Positions 33,738 to 43,550 of a stretch of 64,000 nucleotides of DNA are shown piece by piece. This DNA is from Pseudoxanthomonas kalamensis DSM 18571 (GTDB taxonomy: Bacteria > Pseudomonadota > Gammaproteobacteria > Xanthomonadales > Xanthomonadaceae): positions 62,001 through 126,000 of the forward strand of contig NZ_PDWQ01000002.1 of assembly GCF_010211745.1 (NCBI RefSeq). The letters are read 5' to 3'. The notes beneath the pieces were generated by a model. The model had not been told where the DNA came from. It searched no databases and worked only from the letters and a program-made list of their open reading frames with translations. Position 1 is the first letter of the stretch, and the number at the start of each line of letters is the position of its first letter. Both the position numbers and the translations under genes were made by a program.

Positions 33738-35054
33738 TTATGGATGGAAACGGATGCTGGCGACGGTGCCGCGCCCCAGTTCGCTTTCCAGTTCCACCTT
33801 CCAGCCGAAGCGGCCGCACAGCCGCTGCACGATCGACAACCCCAACCCGGTGCCGTGCGGGCGCGACTCGTCGGCACGATAGAACGGCTCGAAGGCGCGC
33901 TCGGCCGACGCCGCGCTCATGCCGATGCCGGTATCGCGGACCACGATCCGGTCCTGTTCGACGATCACGTCGATGCGGCCGTGGTCGGTGTAGCTGCAGG
34001 CGTTGCGCAGCAGGTTGCTGACCACCACGTGCATCACCCGCGGCGGCGCCTGCAGCCGCGGCTTGGCGTTGCAGGTGACCTCCAGATCGACCGGCTTGCC
34101 GATCAGCAGGCTGCGCGCGTTCTCGGCCTCGTCCAGCACCACCTCGGCAATGTCGAAGTCCTCGCTCTGCGGCTCGGTCTCGGCCTCGCGCGCCAGGATC
34201 AGGAAGGCGTCGATCACCGCCTCCATGTCGCGGCCGGCGCGCTGGATGCGCTGCAGCGAACGCACCACCTTGGGCGGGCTGTGCTCGGCCAGGGCCAAGT
34301 CGCTGGCGACCCGGATCACCGTCAGCGGCGTGCGCAGCTCGTGGCTGGCGTCACGGGTGAAATTGCGTTCGCGGGCGACCAGCGCGCTGACCCGTTGACC
34401 CAACCCATGCAGCGCCTCAGCCAGCTGCCGCGGCTCGCCCTGCACATCGGCCGGCAGCCGGTCCGCCGCCAGCGCGCCCACGTCGGGCCGGCGCGGGTCC
34501 CATTGCGCGACCTGGGTGGCCAGCCAGCTCACCGGCGACACCAGTCGCTTCGATGCGCGGTAGGTCAGCCACGACACCAGATAGATGGCCAACAGGATCA
34601 CGATGATCGGCAAGGTGCCGAACCAGAACGTCAGCCGCTCGGCCTGCGAGCGCAGGAACACCAGATACAGTCGGCCGACCGGTTGCTCGTCGACCAACAC
34701 CAGCACGCCGTCGTCCTTCAGTTCGTGGAAGCCCGGGCGCAGCGGGCGCAGGTTCTCCGGCAGTACCAGGTTGGAGCGGCCCTTCAGCACCATGTAGCCG
34801 CGCAGGCCATAGGTATTGGGCGGCGGCTGCGCCTCGGAGGCGCCGTACAACTCCCAGTAGTGCGCGGCCTCCTCGCGCAGCATGGCGTTGACCAGACTGC
34901 GCTTCACCACCGCCGAGATCAGATAGACGCTGAGGACGATGGCCAGGCTGGCCATCACCACCTGCAGGATGAAGGCGACCCGGATCTTGCGCGACAGCCC
35001 GTGCGGCACCGACGCGCCACGGAACAGGCTGCCGAAGACCCCGCGCGGGTTCAT
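33738..35054 (-). CDS. Sensor histidine kinase
   Basis: This 438-residue protein has two transmembrane helices, about 28-50 and 142-162, flanking a periplasmic domain of roughly 90 residues. A HAMP-like linker follows, then a HisKA domain with phospho-acceptor His238 in RDASHELRTPLTVI. The ATPase has N-box NLLRNACSYT, DTGIGM and GTGLGLSIVQRLCGRFG. It overlaps the response-regulator gene by four bases. Its place next to the MacAB-like operon, on the same strand, suggests that exporter or envelope stress as a target. Confidence 0.93.
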   Translation of the reverse strand: MNPRGVFGSLFRGASVPHGLSRKIRVAFILQVVMASLAIVLSVYLISAVVKRSLVNAMLREEAAHYWELYGASEAQPPPNTYGLRGYMVLKGRSNLVLPENLRPLRPGFHELKDDGVLVLVDEQPVGRLYLVFLRSQAERLTFWFGTLPIIVILLAIYLVSWLTYRASKRLVSPVSWLATQVAQWDPRRPDVGALAADRLPADVQGEPRQLAEALHGLGQRVSALVARERNFTRDASHELRTPLTVIRVASDLALAEHSPPKVVRSLQRIQRAGRDMEAVIDAFLILAREAETEPQSEDFDIAEVVLDEAENARSLLIGKPVDLEVTCNAKPRLQAPPRVMHVVVSNLLRNACSYTDHGRIDVIVEQDRIVVRDTGIGMSAASAERAFEPFYRADESRPHGTGLGLSIVQRLCGRFGWKVELESELGRGTVASIRFHP

Positions 35055-35752
35055 GCGATGTCGGCGATCCGGTATCCGGCGCTCTGCACGGTATGCAGCA
35101 GCGGCTTCTCGAACGGCTTGTCGATCACCTTGCGCAGGTTGTAGAGATGGCTGCGCAGGGTATCCGAATCGGGCAAGCCATTGCCCCAGATCTCGCGTTC
35201 GATCTCCTGCCGCGCCACCACCCGCGGCGATTCGCGCATCAGGATGGTCAGCAGGCGCAATCCGATCGGCGACAGCGCCAGTTCGGCGCCGGCACGGGTG
35301 GCGCGCAGGCTGACCGGATCCAGCACCAGATCGGCCACCTGCATGACCTCGGCGCCGACCTGGCGGCGCTCGCGGCGAATCAGCGCACGCAGTCTCGCTT
35401 CCAGTTCCTGGATGGCGAATGGCTTGGTCAGGTAGTCGTCGGCACCGGAACCCAGGCCGGTGAGCTTGTCGTCCAGGGTGTCGCGCGCGGTCAGCATCAG
35501 CACCGGCGTGGACTTGCGCGCCTCCTCGCGCAGGCGGCGGCAGACCTCGACCCCGTCCAGCCGCGGCAGCATCAGGTCCAGCACGACCACGTCGTAGCTG
35601 TTCTCCACCGCCAGCCGGTAGCCGTCCAAGCCATCGGTCGCGTAATCGACCTCGAAGCCCTTGCCTTCTAGGTACTCGCCGATCATCTCGGAGATGTTGC
35701 GGTTGTCCTCGACGACCAGAACCAGCCCCGCGGGCTCCTGCGTGGTTCGCAT
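35051..35752 (-). CDS. OmpR-family response regulator
   Basis: This 233-residue protein has a receiver domain with acidic pocket Glu15/Asp16, phospho-acceptor Asp59 (VVVLDLMLPRLDG), Thr87 in LMLTARD and Lys109. The winged-helix DNA-binding domain of the OmpR/PhoB type covers 140-225 (LALSPIGLRLLTILM; YNLRKVIDKPF). It precedes and overlaps the histidine-kinase gene. Targets cannot be deduced, but the downstream MacAB-like operon is the closest candidate. Confidence 0.95.
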   Translation of the reverse strand: MRTTQEPAGLVLVVEDNRNISEMIGEYLEGKGFEVDYATDGLDGYRLAVENSYDVVVLDLMLPRLDGVEVCRRLREEARKSTPVLMLTARDTLDDKLTGLGSGADDYLTKPFAIQELEARLRALIRRERRQVGAEVMQVADLVLDPVSLRATRAGAELALSPIGLRLLTILMRESPRVVARQEIEREIWGNGLPDSDTLRSHLYNLRKVIDKPFEKPLLHTVQSAGYRIADIA

Positions 35753-35827
35753 GCGGCCTCCAGCATTCCTTCAGGTTTGTGAAGCTACCCGATTGCCGGT
35801 TGACGGTACGTGAAGGTGCGCACTCTG

Positions 35828-37234
35828 TCAGGCCACGCCGATGCCGGCGATGCTGCTGATCGCCTCCGGATCGAAGCCGCCCAGGATGGCGAAGTGGCAC
35901 CCACGGGCCACATAGTCGCGGTAGGCGCCGAAGCTGGGCGCGCCGGGCGACAGCAGCAGGAGGCCGGGACCGGCCAGCAGGTCGCGCGCCACGGCCACGG
36001 CCTGTTCCAGGTCGCCGGCGGCACCGAGGTGGAACCGCCCGGCCGCGGCAAGCGGCGCCAGCAGCTCGTGGATGCGCGGGCCGTTCTCGCCGAGGGTGAC
36101 GATCGCTGCGGGCGCGGCCTCGGTCATGCGGCTGGCGAAGTCGCTCCAGTCCAGCCCGCGATCATGGCCGCCGACCAGCAGGGCCACGCGCTGTCCGCGG
36201 AAGCACTCCAGCGCCGCCAGGCTGGCATGCGGCGTGGTGCTGATCGAATCGTTGACCCAGGTAATACCGTCGCGCTGCCCCAGGGTCTGCAACCGGTGCG
36301 GCAACGGCTGGAAGCCTTGCGCCACCGGCGCCAGTGCCGCGGCATCCAGACCGAGCGCCTCGATCGCAGCCAGTACCGCGCACAGATTGCCGCGGTTGTG
36401 TCTGCCGGGCAGCGGTATCGAGCGGGTATCCATGACCAGGCGGTCGGCGTGGTAGAGGTCGTCATCGCGCAGGTGCCAGCCGTCCTCGCGGTTGAACCAG
36501 TGCACGCGGCTGTCGGGCAGTTGCAGCGCCGCCAGTCGCGAGTCGGCGGCATTCAGCACCGCATGCTGCGGTCGCGCGCGCGTGACCAGGGCCAGCTTGT
36601 CCTCGATGTAGCGCGCCTCGCTCCCGTGCCAGTCCAGGTGCTCGGGAAACAGGTTCAGCATCACCGCCACCTGCGGCCGAACCCCGCTCGCGGCCACGTC
36701 GCCGGTCTGGTAGCTGGACAGTTCGATTGCCCAGTAGCGCGGCGCCGGCTGCGGGTCGAGCAATTCCAGCAGCGGCAGGCCGATGTTGCCGGCCAACGCG
36801 GTCCGCCGGCCGCCGGTGCGCAGCAGGTGGGCGAGCAAGGCGGTGGTCGTGCTCTTGCCCTTGGTACCGGTCACGCAGACGGTGCCCGCAGCCACGCCAT
36901 CGGTGCCGGCCTGCTCGGCGAACCACAACTCGGTGCCGCCGACGAAGCGCGTTCCGCGCGCGGCCGCCGTCTGCGCCTCGGGCCGGTACGGGCTGATGCC
37001 CGGCGATTTGATCACCACGTCGAAGGCACCCAACCGCTCGCCGTCCGGCGCGGTGTCCACCTGCAGCAGCGGATCGCCGAGCGCCGCCTGCGCCGCGGCG
37101 ACCTCGTCAGCGGCGCAGAACAGCGTCAGCGGCAGTTCGGGCAGCCGCGTGCGCAGTGCCCGGTACGCCGCGCGGCCTTCGCGGCCCCAGCCCCACAGGG
37201 CCAGCTTGCGGCCGTCAAGCTGCGAAATCCGCAC
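35828..37234 (-). CDS. murD2: UDP-MurNAc-L-alanine--L-glutamate ligase MurD2
   Basis: This 468-residue Mur ligase has the ATP P-loop GTKGKSTTT (about 123-131), ELSSYQ and the central [22 protein letters not shown] and a C-terminal [14 protein letters not shown] region complete the fold. In Xanthomonas a second MurD-like enzyme, MurD2, adds L-Glu (not D-Glu) to UDP-MurNAc-L-Ala, and MurL then epimerises it. The immediately upstream gene is murL, which strongly supports MurD2 over classical MurD. The GTG start at 37234 overlaps the murL end by 20 bases; a longer frame exists but has a poor N-terminus. Confidence 0.9.
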   Translation of the reverse strand: MRISQLDGRKLALWGWGREGRAAYRALRTRLPELPLTLFCAADEVAAAQAALGDPLLQVDTAPDGERLGAFDVVIKSPGISPYRPEAQTAAARGTRFVGGTELWFAEQAGTDGVAAGTVCVTGTKGKSTTTALLAHLLRTGGRRTALAGNIGLPLLELLDPQPAPRYWAIELSSYQTGDVAASGVRPQVAVMLNLFPEHLDWHGSEARYIEDKLALVTRARPQHAVLNAADSRLAALQLPDSRVHWFNREDGWHLRDDDLYHADRLVMDTRSIPLPGRHNRGNLCAVLAAIEALGLDAAALAPVAQGFQPLPHRLQTLGQRDGITWVNDSISTTPHASLAALECFRGQRVALLVGGHDRGLDWSDFASRMTEAAPAAIVTLGENGPRIHELLAPLAAAGRFHLGAAGDLEQAVAVARDLLAGPGLLLLSPGAPSFGAYRDYVARGCHFAILGGFDPEAISSIAGIGVA

Positions 37235-38597
37235 GCAGGCGTTCCCACAACGCGGCGGGGATGCGGTGTTCGCCGTGGATCTCCAGCAGCGAGGCCAGCG
37301 GCGGCGCATGCACCTGCGGCTGGATCTCGCGGATGAAGCGCGCCACTACCGCGTCTTCCTTCCATTCCGGCCGCTGCGCCAGCCAGGCCATCGCCGCGCG
37401 CGACTCCTGCCCTTCGCCCACGCACTCGAACGGCTTGTGGTCGCGGTATTCCAGCAGCGCGTCGTAACCCGCGATCTGGCCCGCATCGTCGAGCAGGTTG
37501 CGGCCGAAGATGCCGACCAGCCGCAGCTTGGGCATGAACGGCGCTAGCGCCAGGAACACGAAATGGCACTTCGGACAGACCCCGCACCAGCGGTTGGCCG
37601 GGCGTTCGCCGAGGATGTGGAAATTGCGGTTGCAGCTGGAGAAGTGCGCGTCGTAATGGCTGCTGCGGGCGAACTGCCGCGCCACCGCCAGTTCCGACAG
37701 CGGCCGCAGCAGCGAGTAGTACTGCAGGTCGGCGGCGACGCGCTGCTGCACGTAGTCGCCGAAGGCCTGTTCGAACGCCCAGCCCTTCGACCACTGATGA
37801 TTGACCTCGCCGGTGCTGCGACCGTCGGCGGAAACGATCTGGCTGCCGTAGCTGGCCGAGCGTTCGTTGGAGAACACCACCTGGTCGGCGTCCTGCAGCA
37901 GCGCGGCCAGGACCAGGATCGCCGAATTGACCGCGGTCACCGGGATGTGGCCGTTCCAGGCGCCCTGGCGGTTCAGTTCGAACAATTCCGGCGCCAGCTG
38001 GCGGCCGATGTTCAGCGTCGGCAGGCCCGAATGCGCGGCGCAGGCGGCGATCAGCTGCGAGCCACCGATCCAGCTCACCGTCTGCGCCACCCCGGCGCGG
38101 CGCAGGGCCTCGATGGTGACCAGCGAATCCTTGCCGCCGCCGATCGCGGTCAGCGCATGCTGCCTGAGTCCGACCGCAGGAGCCGCATCCGCTGCGGTCG
38201 CGGCTGACGCCGCTGCTGCCGGGAACCTGATCTTCCCGCGCAGGTCCAGGCCGTTGCGATAGGCGAACTCGCCCAAACCGTTCTCGTAGATGGTCTCCAG
38301 CAACGCCGCCGTGCGCGCGTCGATGTCGTACGACTCGATGCGGATCTCATTCGGCACCGCCGCCTTGTAGTAGCTGATGCCGGCGATCAGGTGCAGCAGC
38401 TGCAACGCACCCTGCACGGCAGTCTGCCGCGGCGCGTCGAACGCGAACGGCGCGCCCGGGAAGCTGACCGTCTCGGTCATCTCCGGGTCGTCGTCGAAAG
38501 CGTAGACCAGTTGCGCCACGCCGGTATCGGCATCCAGGCCGCAGCGGACGAAGCGGAAGGCCTTGACCGCGTCGCGGTCGAACGTCCACGCGCTCAT
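37215..38597 (-). CDS. murL: UDP-MurNAc-L-Ala-L-Glu epimerase MurL
   Basis: This 460-residue enzyme inverts the terminal L-Glu of UDP-MurNAc-L-Ala-L-Glu to D-Glu, using ATP and Mg. Diagnostic parts are an ATP-binding [14 protein letters not shown] at 153-166 (PP-loop-like SGGxDS variant) and the cysteine cluster [32 protein letters not shown], probably zinc-binding. An Ala-rich insert (about 127-141) interrupts the N-terminal part. Its ATG overlaps the lysC/lysA stop and murD2 follows. With this pair, glutamate racemase is dispensable; none is seen in the window. Confidence 0.93.
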   Translation of the reverse strand: MSAWTFDRDAVKAFRFVRCGLDADTGVAQLVYAFDDDPEMTETVSFPGAPFAFDAPRQTAVQGALQLLHLIAGISYYKAAVPNEIRIESYDIDARTAALLETIYENGLGEFAYRNGLDLRGKIRFPAAAASAATAADAAPAVGLRQHALTAIGGGKDSLVTIEALRRAGVAQTVSWIGGSQLIAACAAHSGLPTLNIGRQLAPELFELNRQGAWNGHIPVTAVNSAILVLAALLQDADQVVFSNERSASYGSQIVSADGRSTGEVNHQWSKGWAFEQAFGDYVQQRVAADLQYYSLLRPLSELAVARQFARSSHYDAHFSSCNRNFHILGERPANRWCGVCPKCHFVFLALAPFMPKLRLVGIFGRNLLDDAGQIAGYDALLEYRDHKPFECVGEGQESRAAMAWLAQRPEWKEDAVVARFIREIQPQVHAPPLASLLEIHGEHRIPAALWERLRADFAA

Positions 38598-41194
38598 TCC
38601 AGGATCTCCTCGGCCGGCATCCCGCGCTGGTTGTACAGACTGGCCATCACGTAGCCGTAGGCGCCGGTGTCGGCGATCAGCATGACATCGTCGGGCGCGG
38701 TCGCCGCCGGCAACCGGCGGCGCTTGCCGAACACGTCGGAGGACTCGCAGATCGGCCCAACCACGTCGAACACCGCCTCGTCGCCATCGTCCAGCCGTTG
38801 CAGATTGGCGATGTCGTGCCAAGCGTCGTACAGCGCCGGGCGAATCATCGTGTGCATGCCCGCGTCCAGGCCCACCCGGCGCACGCCGTCCTTCTCCACC
38901 ACCTGGGTCGCATGGCACAGCAGCACGCCGGATTCGGCGACCAGGAAGCGGCCGGGCTCGATCACCAGCTCGAAGGCCGGATGCACCGCGCGCACGTCGT
39001 CCAGGCTGGCCGCCCACGCCTCCAGGTCCAGCGGCTCGTCCTCGTCGCTGTATGGAATCGGCAGGCCGCCACCGATATCCAGCGTTTTCACGCTGCCGAT
39101 GCGGCGGGCGAAGCCGGCCAGTTCGTCGCACATCTGCCGCCAGTGACCGGGATTGTCCACGCCGCTGCCGAGGTGCGCGTGCAGGCCGGTGATGGTCATG
39201 CCCAGCGCACGCGCCGCATCGACGAATTCGTCCACCCGGGTCAGCGACAGGCCGAACTTGGACGCCTTGCCGCCGGTATTGACCTTCTCGTGGTGGCCGT
39301 CGCCGTGGCCGAGGTCGATGCGCAGCCAGATCTGCCGACCGCGGAAGATCTCCGGCCAGCGGCGCAGCGCTTCGACGTTGTCCACGGTGACGTTGACCCC
39401 CAGCGCGAAGGCCTCGGCGTATTCGTGGTGCGGGGCGAAGCTGGGGGTGAACAGCACCCGCTGCGGCGACAACCCCGGCACCTGCGCGAATACGTGGCGC
39501 AGCTCGCCCAGCGATACGCATTCCAGTCCGAAACCTTCCTCGACCAAGGTGCGCAACACGGCCGGGTGCGAATTGGCCTTGATCGCGTAGTAGCGATGCG
39601 ACACCGCCGCGATCGCCGCCAGCTGTCGCGCGCGCGCGCGGATCGTCGGCAGATGGTAGACGTAGCGCGGGGTGCCGGCCTCGGCCAGCCGCAGCAGCTG
39701 CGGGCGGGCGTCGCGCCACCACGGCCGCGGACGCGGGCGCAGGCCGCCGTCCAGTTCGCGCCAGCGCACGCCGAACACGCCCTGCTCGCCCACCGGCATC
39801 GCGCCGTTGTCGATCAGCGCCTGATGCAGCACCGGCAGCAAGCCGTCAGCCGCCGCCTCGTCGATGACGAAGGTCAAGTTCAGGTCGTTCGACGACTGCG
39901 AGATCATGTGCACGCGCTCCTTGCCGAAGGTGGCCCACACGTCGGACAGCTTGTGCAGCAGCGAGCGCATGCCGCGGCCGACCAGGGTGATCGCCGTGCA
40001 CGGCGCGATCACCTTGACCCGGCAGATCTTCGACAAGTCTTCCGACAGCGCGGCCAGCACGTCGGTATCGACCAGGTTTTCGCTCGGGTCCAACGACACG
40101 GTGATATTGGTCTCGGCGGTGCCAATCAGGTCGACCGACAGGCCGTGCTGCTTGAACAGGGCGAACGCATCGGCCAGGAAGCCGACCTGCTGCCACATGC
40201 CGATGCCTTCCATCGACACCAGCACGATGCCGTTGCGGCGACTGATCGCCTTGACCCCCGGCACCGGCTCGGCGGCATCGTCGATCCGGGTGCCCGGCAA
40301 CTGCGGGCGCTCAGTGTCCAGGATCGCCATCGGCACGCCGTGGATCCGGCAGGGGCGGATCGAACGCGGATGCAGCACCTTGGCGCCGGTGGTGGCGATT
40401 TCCTGCGCTTCGAAGTAGTCCAGCCGGGTCAGCAGTCGCGCATCCGGCACCTCCTTCGGATTGGCGCTGAACATGCCCGGCACGTCGGTCCAGATCTCCA
40501 CGCGCTGTGCGCCAAGCACGGCGCCGAAATACGACGCCGAGGTATCCGATCCACCGCGCCCGAGCACGGCGGTGCCGCCATCGCCGTGGCGGGCGATGAA
40601 GCCCTGGGTCAGCAGCAGCCGCGACGGCTGGGCGCGGAAGCGCCGGCCCCAGTCCTCGTCGATGACGGTGTCGCAATTGACCGACAGGCGCTTCGACCAC
40701 TCGGTCTGGTTGGGCTGCGGCGGCAGCGCATGCAGCCAGTCGCGCGCATCGGTCCAGCCGAAATCCAGCCCCTGCGCGCGCAGGTAGGCCGCGCCCAGCG
40801 TGGACGACAGCAATTCGCCCTGAGCCAGCACTTCGGCCTGCCAATCCAGCGTTCGCGACGCCGCGCGCGGATCGTCCAGCAGCCCGCGCAGCACGGACAG
40901 CCGTTCGCCGAGCACGGTATCGGCATCCAGTTCCAGCTCCGCGGCGAAATCGCGATGCCGCTGCAGCAGCGTCTCGATGCGCTGCGCACTGTCGGCGGCT
41001 CCGTCGGCGATGGCGGTCAGCTCGTTGGTCACGCCCGACAGCGCCGACACCACCACCAGCACCCGCGCATCGTCCTCGTCCGCACGCTGCCTGGCCAGCC
41101 TGCCGATGGTGTCCCAGCGATGGCGACGCGACACCGAGGTGCCGCCGAACTTCAGCACGAACCAGCGATCGGGGAAAGCGGATGCAGAGGACAT
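38594..41194 (-). CDS. Bifunctional aspartate kinase/diaminopimelate decarboxylase
   Basis: This 866-residue fusion has an aspartokinase domain at about 1-310 (KFGGTSV at 15-21; GRGGSDTSA) and two ACT domains at about 318-470 for lysine/threonine feedback. A PLP-dependent DapDC domain from about 500 has PLP lysine Lys539 in YYAIKANSHP, HLGSG, and the CESSDVF signature near the end. It commits aspartate to the diaminopimelate/lysine route and also finishes it, by decarboxylating meso-DAP to lysine. The fusion is characteristic of Xanthomonadaceae. It is first in the operon with murL and murD2. Confidence 0.96.
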   Translation of the reverse strand: MSSASAFPDRWFVLKFGGTSVSRRHRWDTIGRLARQRADEDDARVLVVVSALSGVTNELTAIADGAADSAQRIETLLQRHRDFAAELELDADTVLGERLSVLRGLLDDPRAASRTLDWQAEVLAQGELLSSTLGAAYLRAQGLDFGWTDARDWLHALPPQPNQTEWSKRLSVNCDTVIDEDWGRRFRAQPSRLLLTQGFIARHGDGGTAVLGRGGSDTSASYFGAVLGAQRVEIWTDVPGMFSANPKEVPDARLLTRLDYFEAQEIATTGAKVLHPRSIRPCRIHGVPMAILDTERPQLPGTRIDDAAEPVPGVKAISRRNGIVLVSMEGIGMWQQVGFLADAFALFKQHGLSVDLIGTAETNITVSLDPSENLVDTDVLAALSEDLSKICRVKVIAPCTAITLVGRGMRSLLHKLSDVWATFGKERVHMISQSSNDLNLTFVIDEAAADGLLPVLHQALIDNGAMPVGEQGVFGVRWRELDGGLRPRPRPWWRDARPQLLRLAEAGTPRYVYHLPTIRARARQLAAIAAVSHRYYAIKANSHPAVLRTLVEEGFGLECVSLGELRHVFAQVPGLSPQRVLFTPSFAPHHEYAEAFALGVNVTVDNVEALRRWPEIFRGRQIWLRIDLGHGDGHHEKVNTGGKASKFGLSLTRVDEFVDAARALGMTITGLHAHLGSGVDNPGHWRQMCDELAGFARRIGSVKTLDIGGGLPIPYSDEDEPLDLEAWAASLDDVRAVHPAFELVIEPGRFLVAESGVLLCHATQVVEKDGVRRVGLDAGMHTMIRPALYDAWHDIANLQRLDDGDEAVFDVVGPICESSDVFGKRRRLPAATAPDDVMLIADTGAYGYVMASLYNQRGMPAEEILE

Positions 41195-41277
41195 GGATAG
41201 AATGCACGGACCGTCGCCCGGACCGTCCGGGCATGAACTGCCAATTCTAGTCCAAGCCGACCCGGCAAACCTCAGCC

Positions 41278-42156
41278 ATGACCAGCCGCCCCTTCCTGCA
41301 ACTCGACGTGTTCTCGCCATATCCCGGCGCCGGCAATCCGCTGGCGGTGGTGCTGGAGGCGGAGGGACTGGACGACGCGGCCATGCAGGCCATCGCGCGC
41401 TGGACCGGGTTGCCGGAGACCACCTTCGTATTTCCCGCCAGCGACCCGCAGGCCGATTACCGGTTGCGGATGTTCGCGCCGCAGAAAGAAGTGCCGTTCG
41501 CCGGCCACCCCAGCGTCGGCACCGCGCATGCGGTGCTGGAAGCCGGGCTGGCCGCGCCGCGCGACGGCGTGCTGATGCAGGAAGGCATCGCCGGCCTGTT
41601 GCCGCTGCGGGTCGATGGCGAAGGCGTCCAGCGCAGCATCGCCATTCGCAGCCCGCCGGCGTCCCTGATCGAAGCGGTCGACGGCAACGACCCGCGCCTG
41701 GCCGACGCGCTGCGCGGCTGGCGGCTGGGTGCGTTGCCGCCGGCGCTGATGGATGGCGGGCGGCGCTGGTGGCTGGTGGAAACCGCGGACGAAGCCAGCT
41801 TGCGCGCGCTGGCGCCGGACTGGGACGCGATCGCCACGCTGGCCGAATCGACCGCCAGCATGGGCGTGTTCGCTTTTGCCGGCGCCGATGCCGGCCAGGA
41901 ATTCGACCTTGCCGTGCGCGCCTTCGTCGGCAACGGCCGTCGTTTCGAGGATGCCGCGTCCGGCGCGGCCAATGCCGTGCTGGCCGCGTGGCTGCAGCAG
42001 CGTGGCGCCCTGCCGCGCGACGATGGTCGCTACACGGTCAGTCAGGGCCGCGAAATCGGCTACGACGCACAACTGGACATGCGCATCGACGCCGATGGCG
42101 CCATCTGGTCCGGCGGTCGCGTACGGACGGTGATCCGCGGCCATATCGACTGGTAG
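41278..42156 (+). CDS. PhzF family isomerase-like protein
   Basis: This 292-residue protein has the diaminopimelate-epimerase-like double fold of the PhzF family. The N-terminal DVFSPYPGAGNPLAVVL, catalytic Glu47 in GLPETTFVF, KEVPFAGHPSVGTAH and DAASGAANAVLAAWL signatures are all present. PhzF proteins catalyse a proton shift, in phenazine synthesis in the named member; no phenazine genes occur here. The start at 41278 follows the divergent lysC/lysA by 83 bases, so a shared divergent promoter is likely. Confidence 0.93.
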   Translation: MTSRPFLQLDVFSPYPGAGNPLAVVLEAEGLDDAAMQAIARWTGLPETTFVFPASDPQADYRLRMFAPQKEVPFAGHPSVGTAHAVLEAGLAAPRDGVLMQEGIAGLLPLRVDGEGVQRSIAIRSPPASLIEAVDGNDPRLADALRGWRLGALPPALMDGGRRWWLVETADEASLRALAPDWDAIATLAESTASMGVFAFAGADAGQEFDLAVRAFVGNGRRFEDAASGAANAVLAAWLQQRGALPRDDGRYTVSQGREIGYDAQLDMRIDADGAIWSGGRVRTVIRGHIDW

Positions 42157-42175
42157 CCGCGCGCATCGCGAAGGG

Positions 42176-42868
42176 CTAGCGATCCAGCCGCAATCCGCGC
42201 AGCCAGAGCGCCGCCTGCTCCGCGGCGAACGCGGCATCGCGGCCGAACAGCGGGCCGACATGACTGGTCGCTGCGGTTTCGATCACGCTGGCCCGCCAGG
42301 CGGCGGCCAGTTCGCGGCCCGCCGACGGCGGCACATCGTCGTCCTGCGCCGACAACACCAGCAGCAGCGGACAGGCCGGCTGCGCAATCTCCACGCCAGC
42401 ATGGGCCTGACTCAGCGCCAGTCCGGATTCGTCGCACCAGTGCCGGTGCGCGTACAGCACATTGACTGCGTATGCATCGGGCATCGCCTTGCCGGTCGAT
42501 GCCAGCCGCGCCTGCACCTGCCAGGGCACGATCTCCGGCCATTCCCGCGCCGGCAGCCGCGCATGCCAAGGCGCCGGCGGCAAGGGATTGACCAGCACCA
42601 GCGCATCGGCGGCATCGGCATTGCGCAGCACCAGCAACCCGCCCAGGCTGGCGCCGACCGCGACCCGCGGCCGCGGCAAGGCACGCAGGGCATCGCGCAC
42701 CTGCCCCGCATAATCCTGCAACGAGGTCTTCGCCAACCCGGTCGCCGCCGGCTGCACATCCGGCGCATGCGCCGTCATGCCGTGCGCCTGCAGCACCCGC
42801 CGCCACACATTCCATTCCCAGCCGCCGCCCCCGGCACCGTGGATCAGCAAGACGTGCAGCATGGGCAA
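42176..42868 (-). CDS. Alpha/beta hydrolase
   Basis: This 230-residue soluble protein has HVLLIHGAGGGG (oxyanion region), nucleophile elbow GASLG with Ser74, a late Asp in SAQDDDVPP and His in TSHVGP. It resembles small RBBP9/YdeN-type or BioH-like hydrolases in size. The substrate is unknown. It is convergent with the PhzF gene and lies upstream-adjacent to osmC on the same strand: their coding parts are only four bases apart (osmC ends at 42873), so they could be co-transcribed. Confidence 0.85.
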   Translation of the reverse strand: MPMLHVLLIHGAGGGGWEWNVWRRVLQAHGMTAHAPDVQPAATGLAKTSLQDYAGQVRDALRALPRPRVAVGASLGGLLVLRNADAADALVLVNPLPPAPWHARLPAREWPEIVPWQVQARLASTGKAMPDAYAVNVLYAHRHWCDESGLALSQAHAGVEIAQPACPLLLVLSAQDDDVPPSAGRELAAAWRASVIETAATSHVGPLFGRDAAFAAEQAALWLRGLRLDR

Positions 42869-42872
42869 CGAC

Positions 42873-43310
42873 TCACTCCTGCAGCGTGGCTTCCAGCGTC
42901 ACCGGCACGGACAACGCCCGCGAAATCACGCAGCCGGCCTTGGCCTCGTTCGCGAGTTGTTGGAAAACGTCCGCACCGATGCCGGGCACACGCGCGTCGA
43001 GCACCAGCTTGATCGCGGTGATCGTCGGCCCCGGATCCATGCCCGGTTCCATCGTCGCTTCAGCGCGGGTCCGGATCTCCTCGGCCACGAAACCCGCCTT
43101 GTCCAGCACCGCCGCCAGCGCCATGCTGAAGCAGCCGGCGTGCGCAGCTGCCAGCAGTTCTTCCGGATTGGTGCCCTTCTCGTCGCCGAAGCGGGTCTTG
43201 AAGGAATAGTTCTGGGTATCGAACAGCCCGCTCTGCGGCGTGCTCAATCCGCCCTTGCCGCTGGTCAGATCGCCGTTCCATACCGCGTCGGCATATCGCT
43301 TGAAGGCCAT
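42873..43310 (-). CDS. osmC: OsmC-family peroxiredoxin
   Basis: This 145-residue OsmC/Ohr-fold protein reduces organic hydroperoxides with two redox cysteines: Cys60 in HAGCFSMAL and Cys127 in AGCVISRAL. The GTNPEELLAAAHAGC segment is typical of the OsmC (not Ohr) branch. The start at 43310 gives a normal length. The 240-base region up to the divergent EF-G-like gene contains its promoter; no OhrR-like regulator gene is adjacent. Confidence 0.93.
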   Translation of the reverse strand: MAFKRYADAVWNGDLTSGKGGLSTPQSGLFDTQNYSFKTRFGDEKGTNPEELLAAAHAGCFSMALAAVLDKAGFVAEEIRTRAEATMEPGMDPGPTITAIKLVLDARVPGIGADVFQQLANEAKAGCVISRALSVPVTLEATLQE

Positions 43311-43550
43311 GATCGCACTCGGTGTCGTGAGGAAGGCGCAGGGTACACCCGGACGCTTGCCGCAGTGCGACTTGACCGCCCCGATGCCCGCCACGATGCT
43401 GGCCGTCCGCCATGACCGCCCGTCGAGCGCAACGCTCGCACGGTTGCGCACGCTCCGCGGACAGCCATGACGAGCCGATGCGAACGCTTTCGCGCGGACC
43501 CGGCGATTGCGCCGGCGCCCCGCCCGCAAGCCTCCCTGCAAGGAGTGGCC

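Noticed and set aside
35828-37234. Classical MurD annotation
   Set aside because: The adjacent, overlapping MurL makes the L-Glu-adding MurD2 form far more likely.
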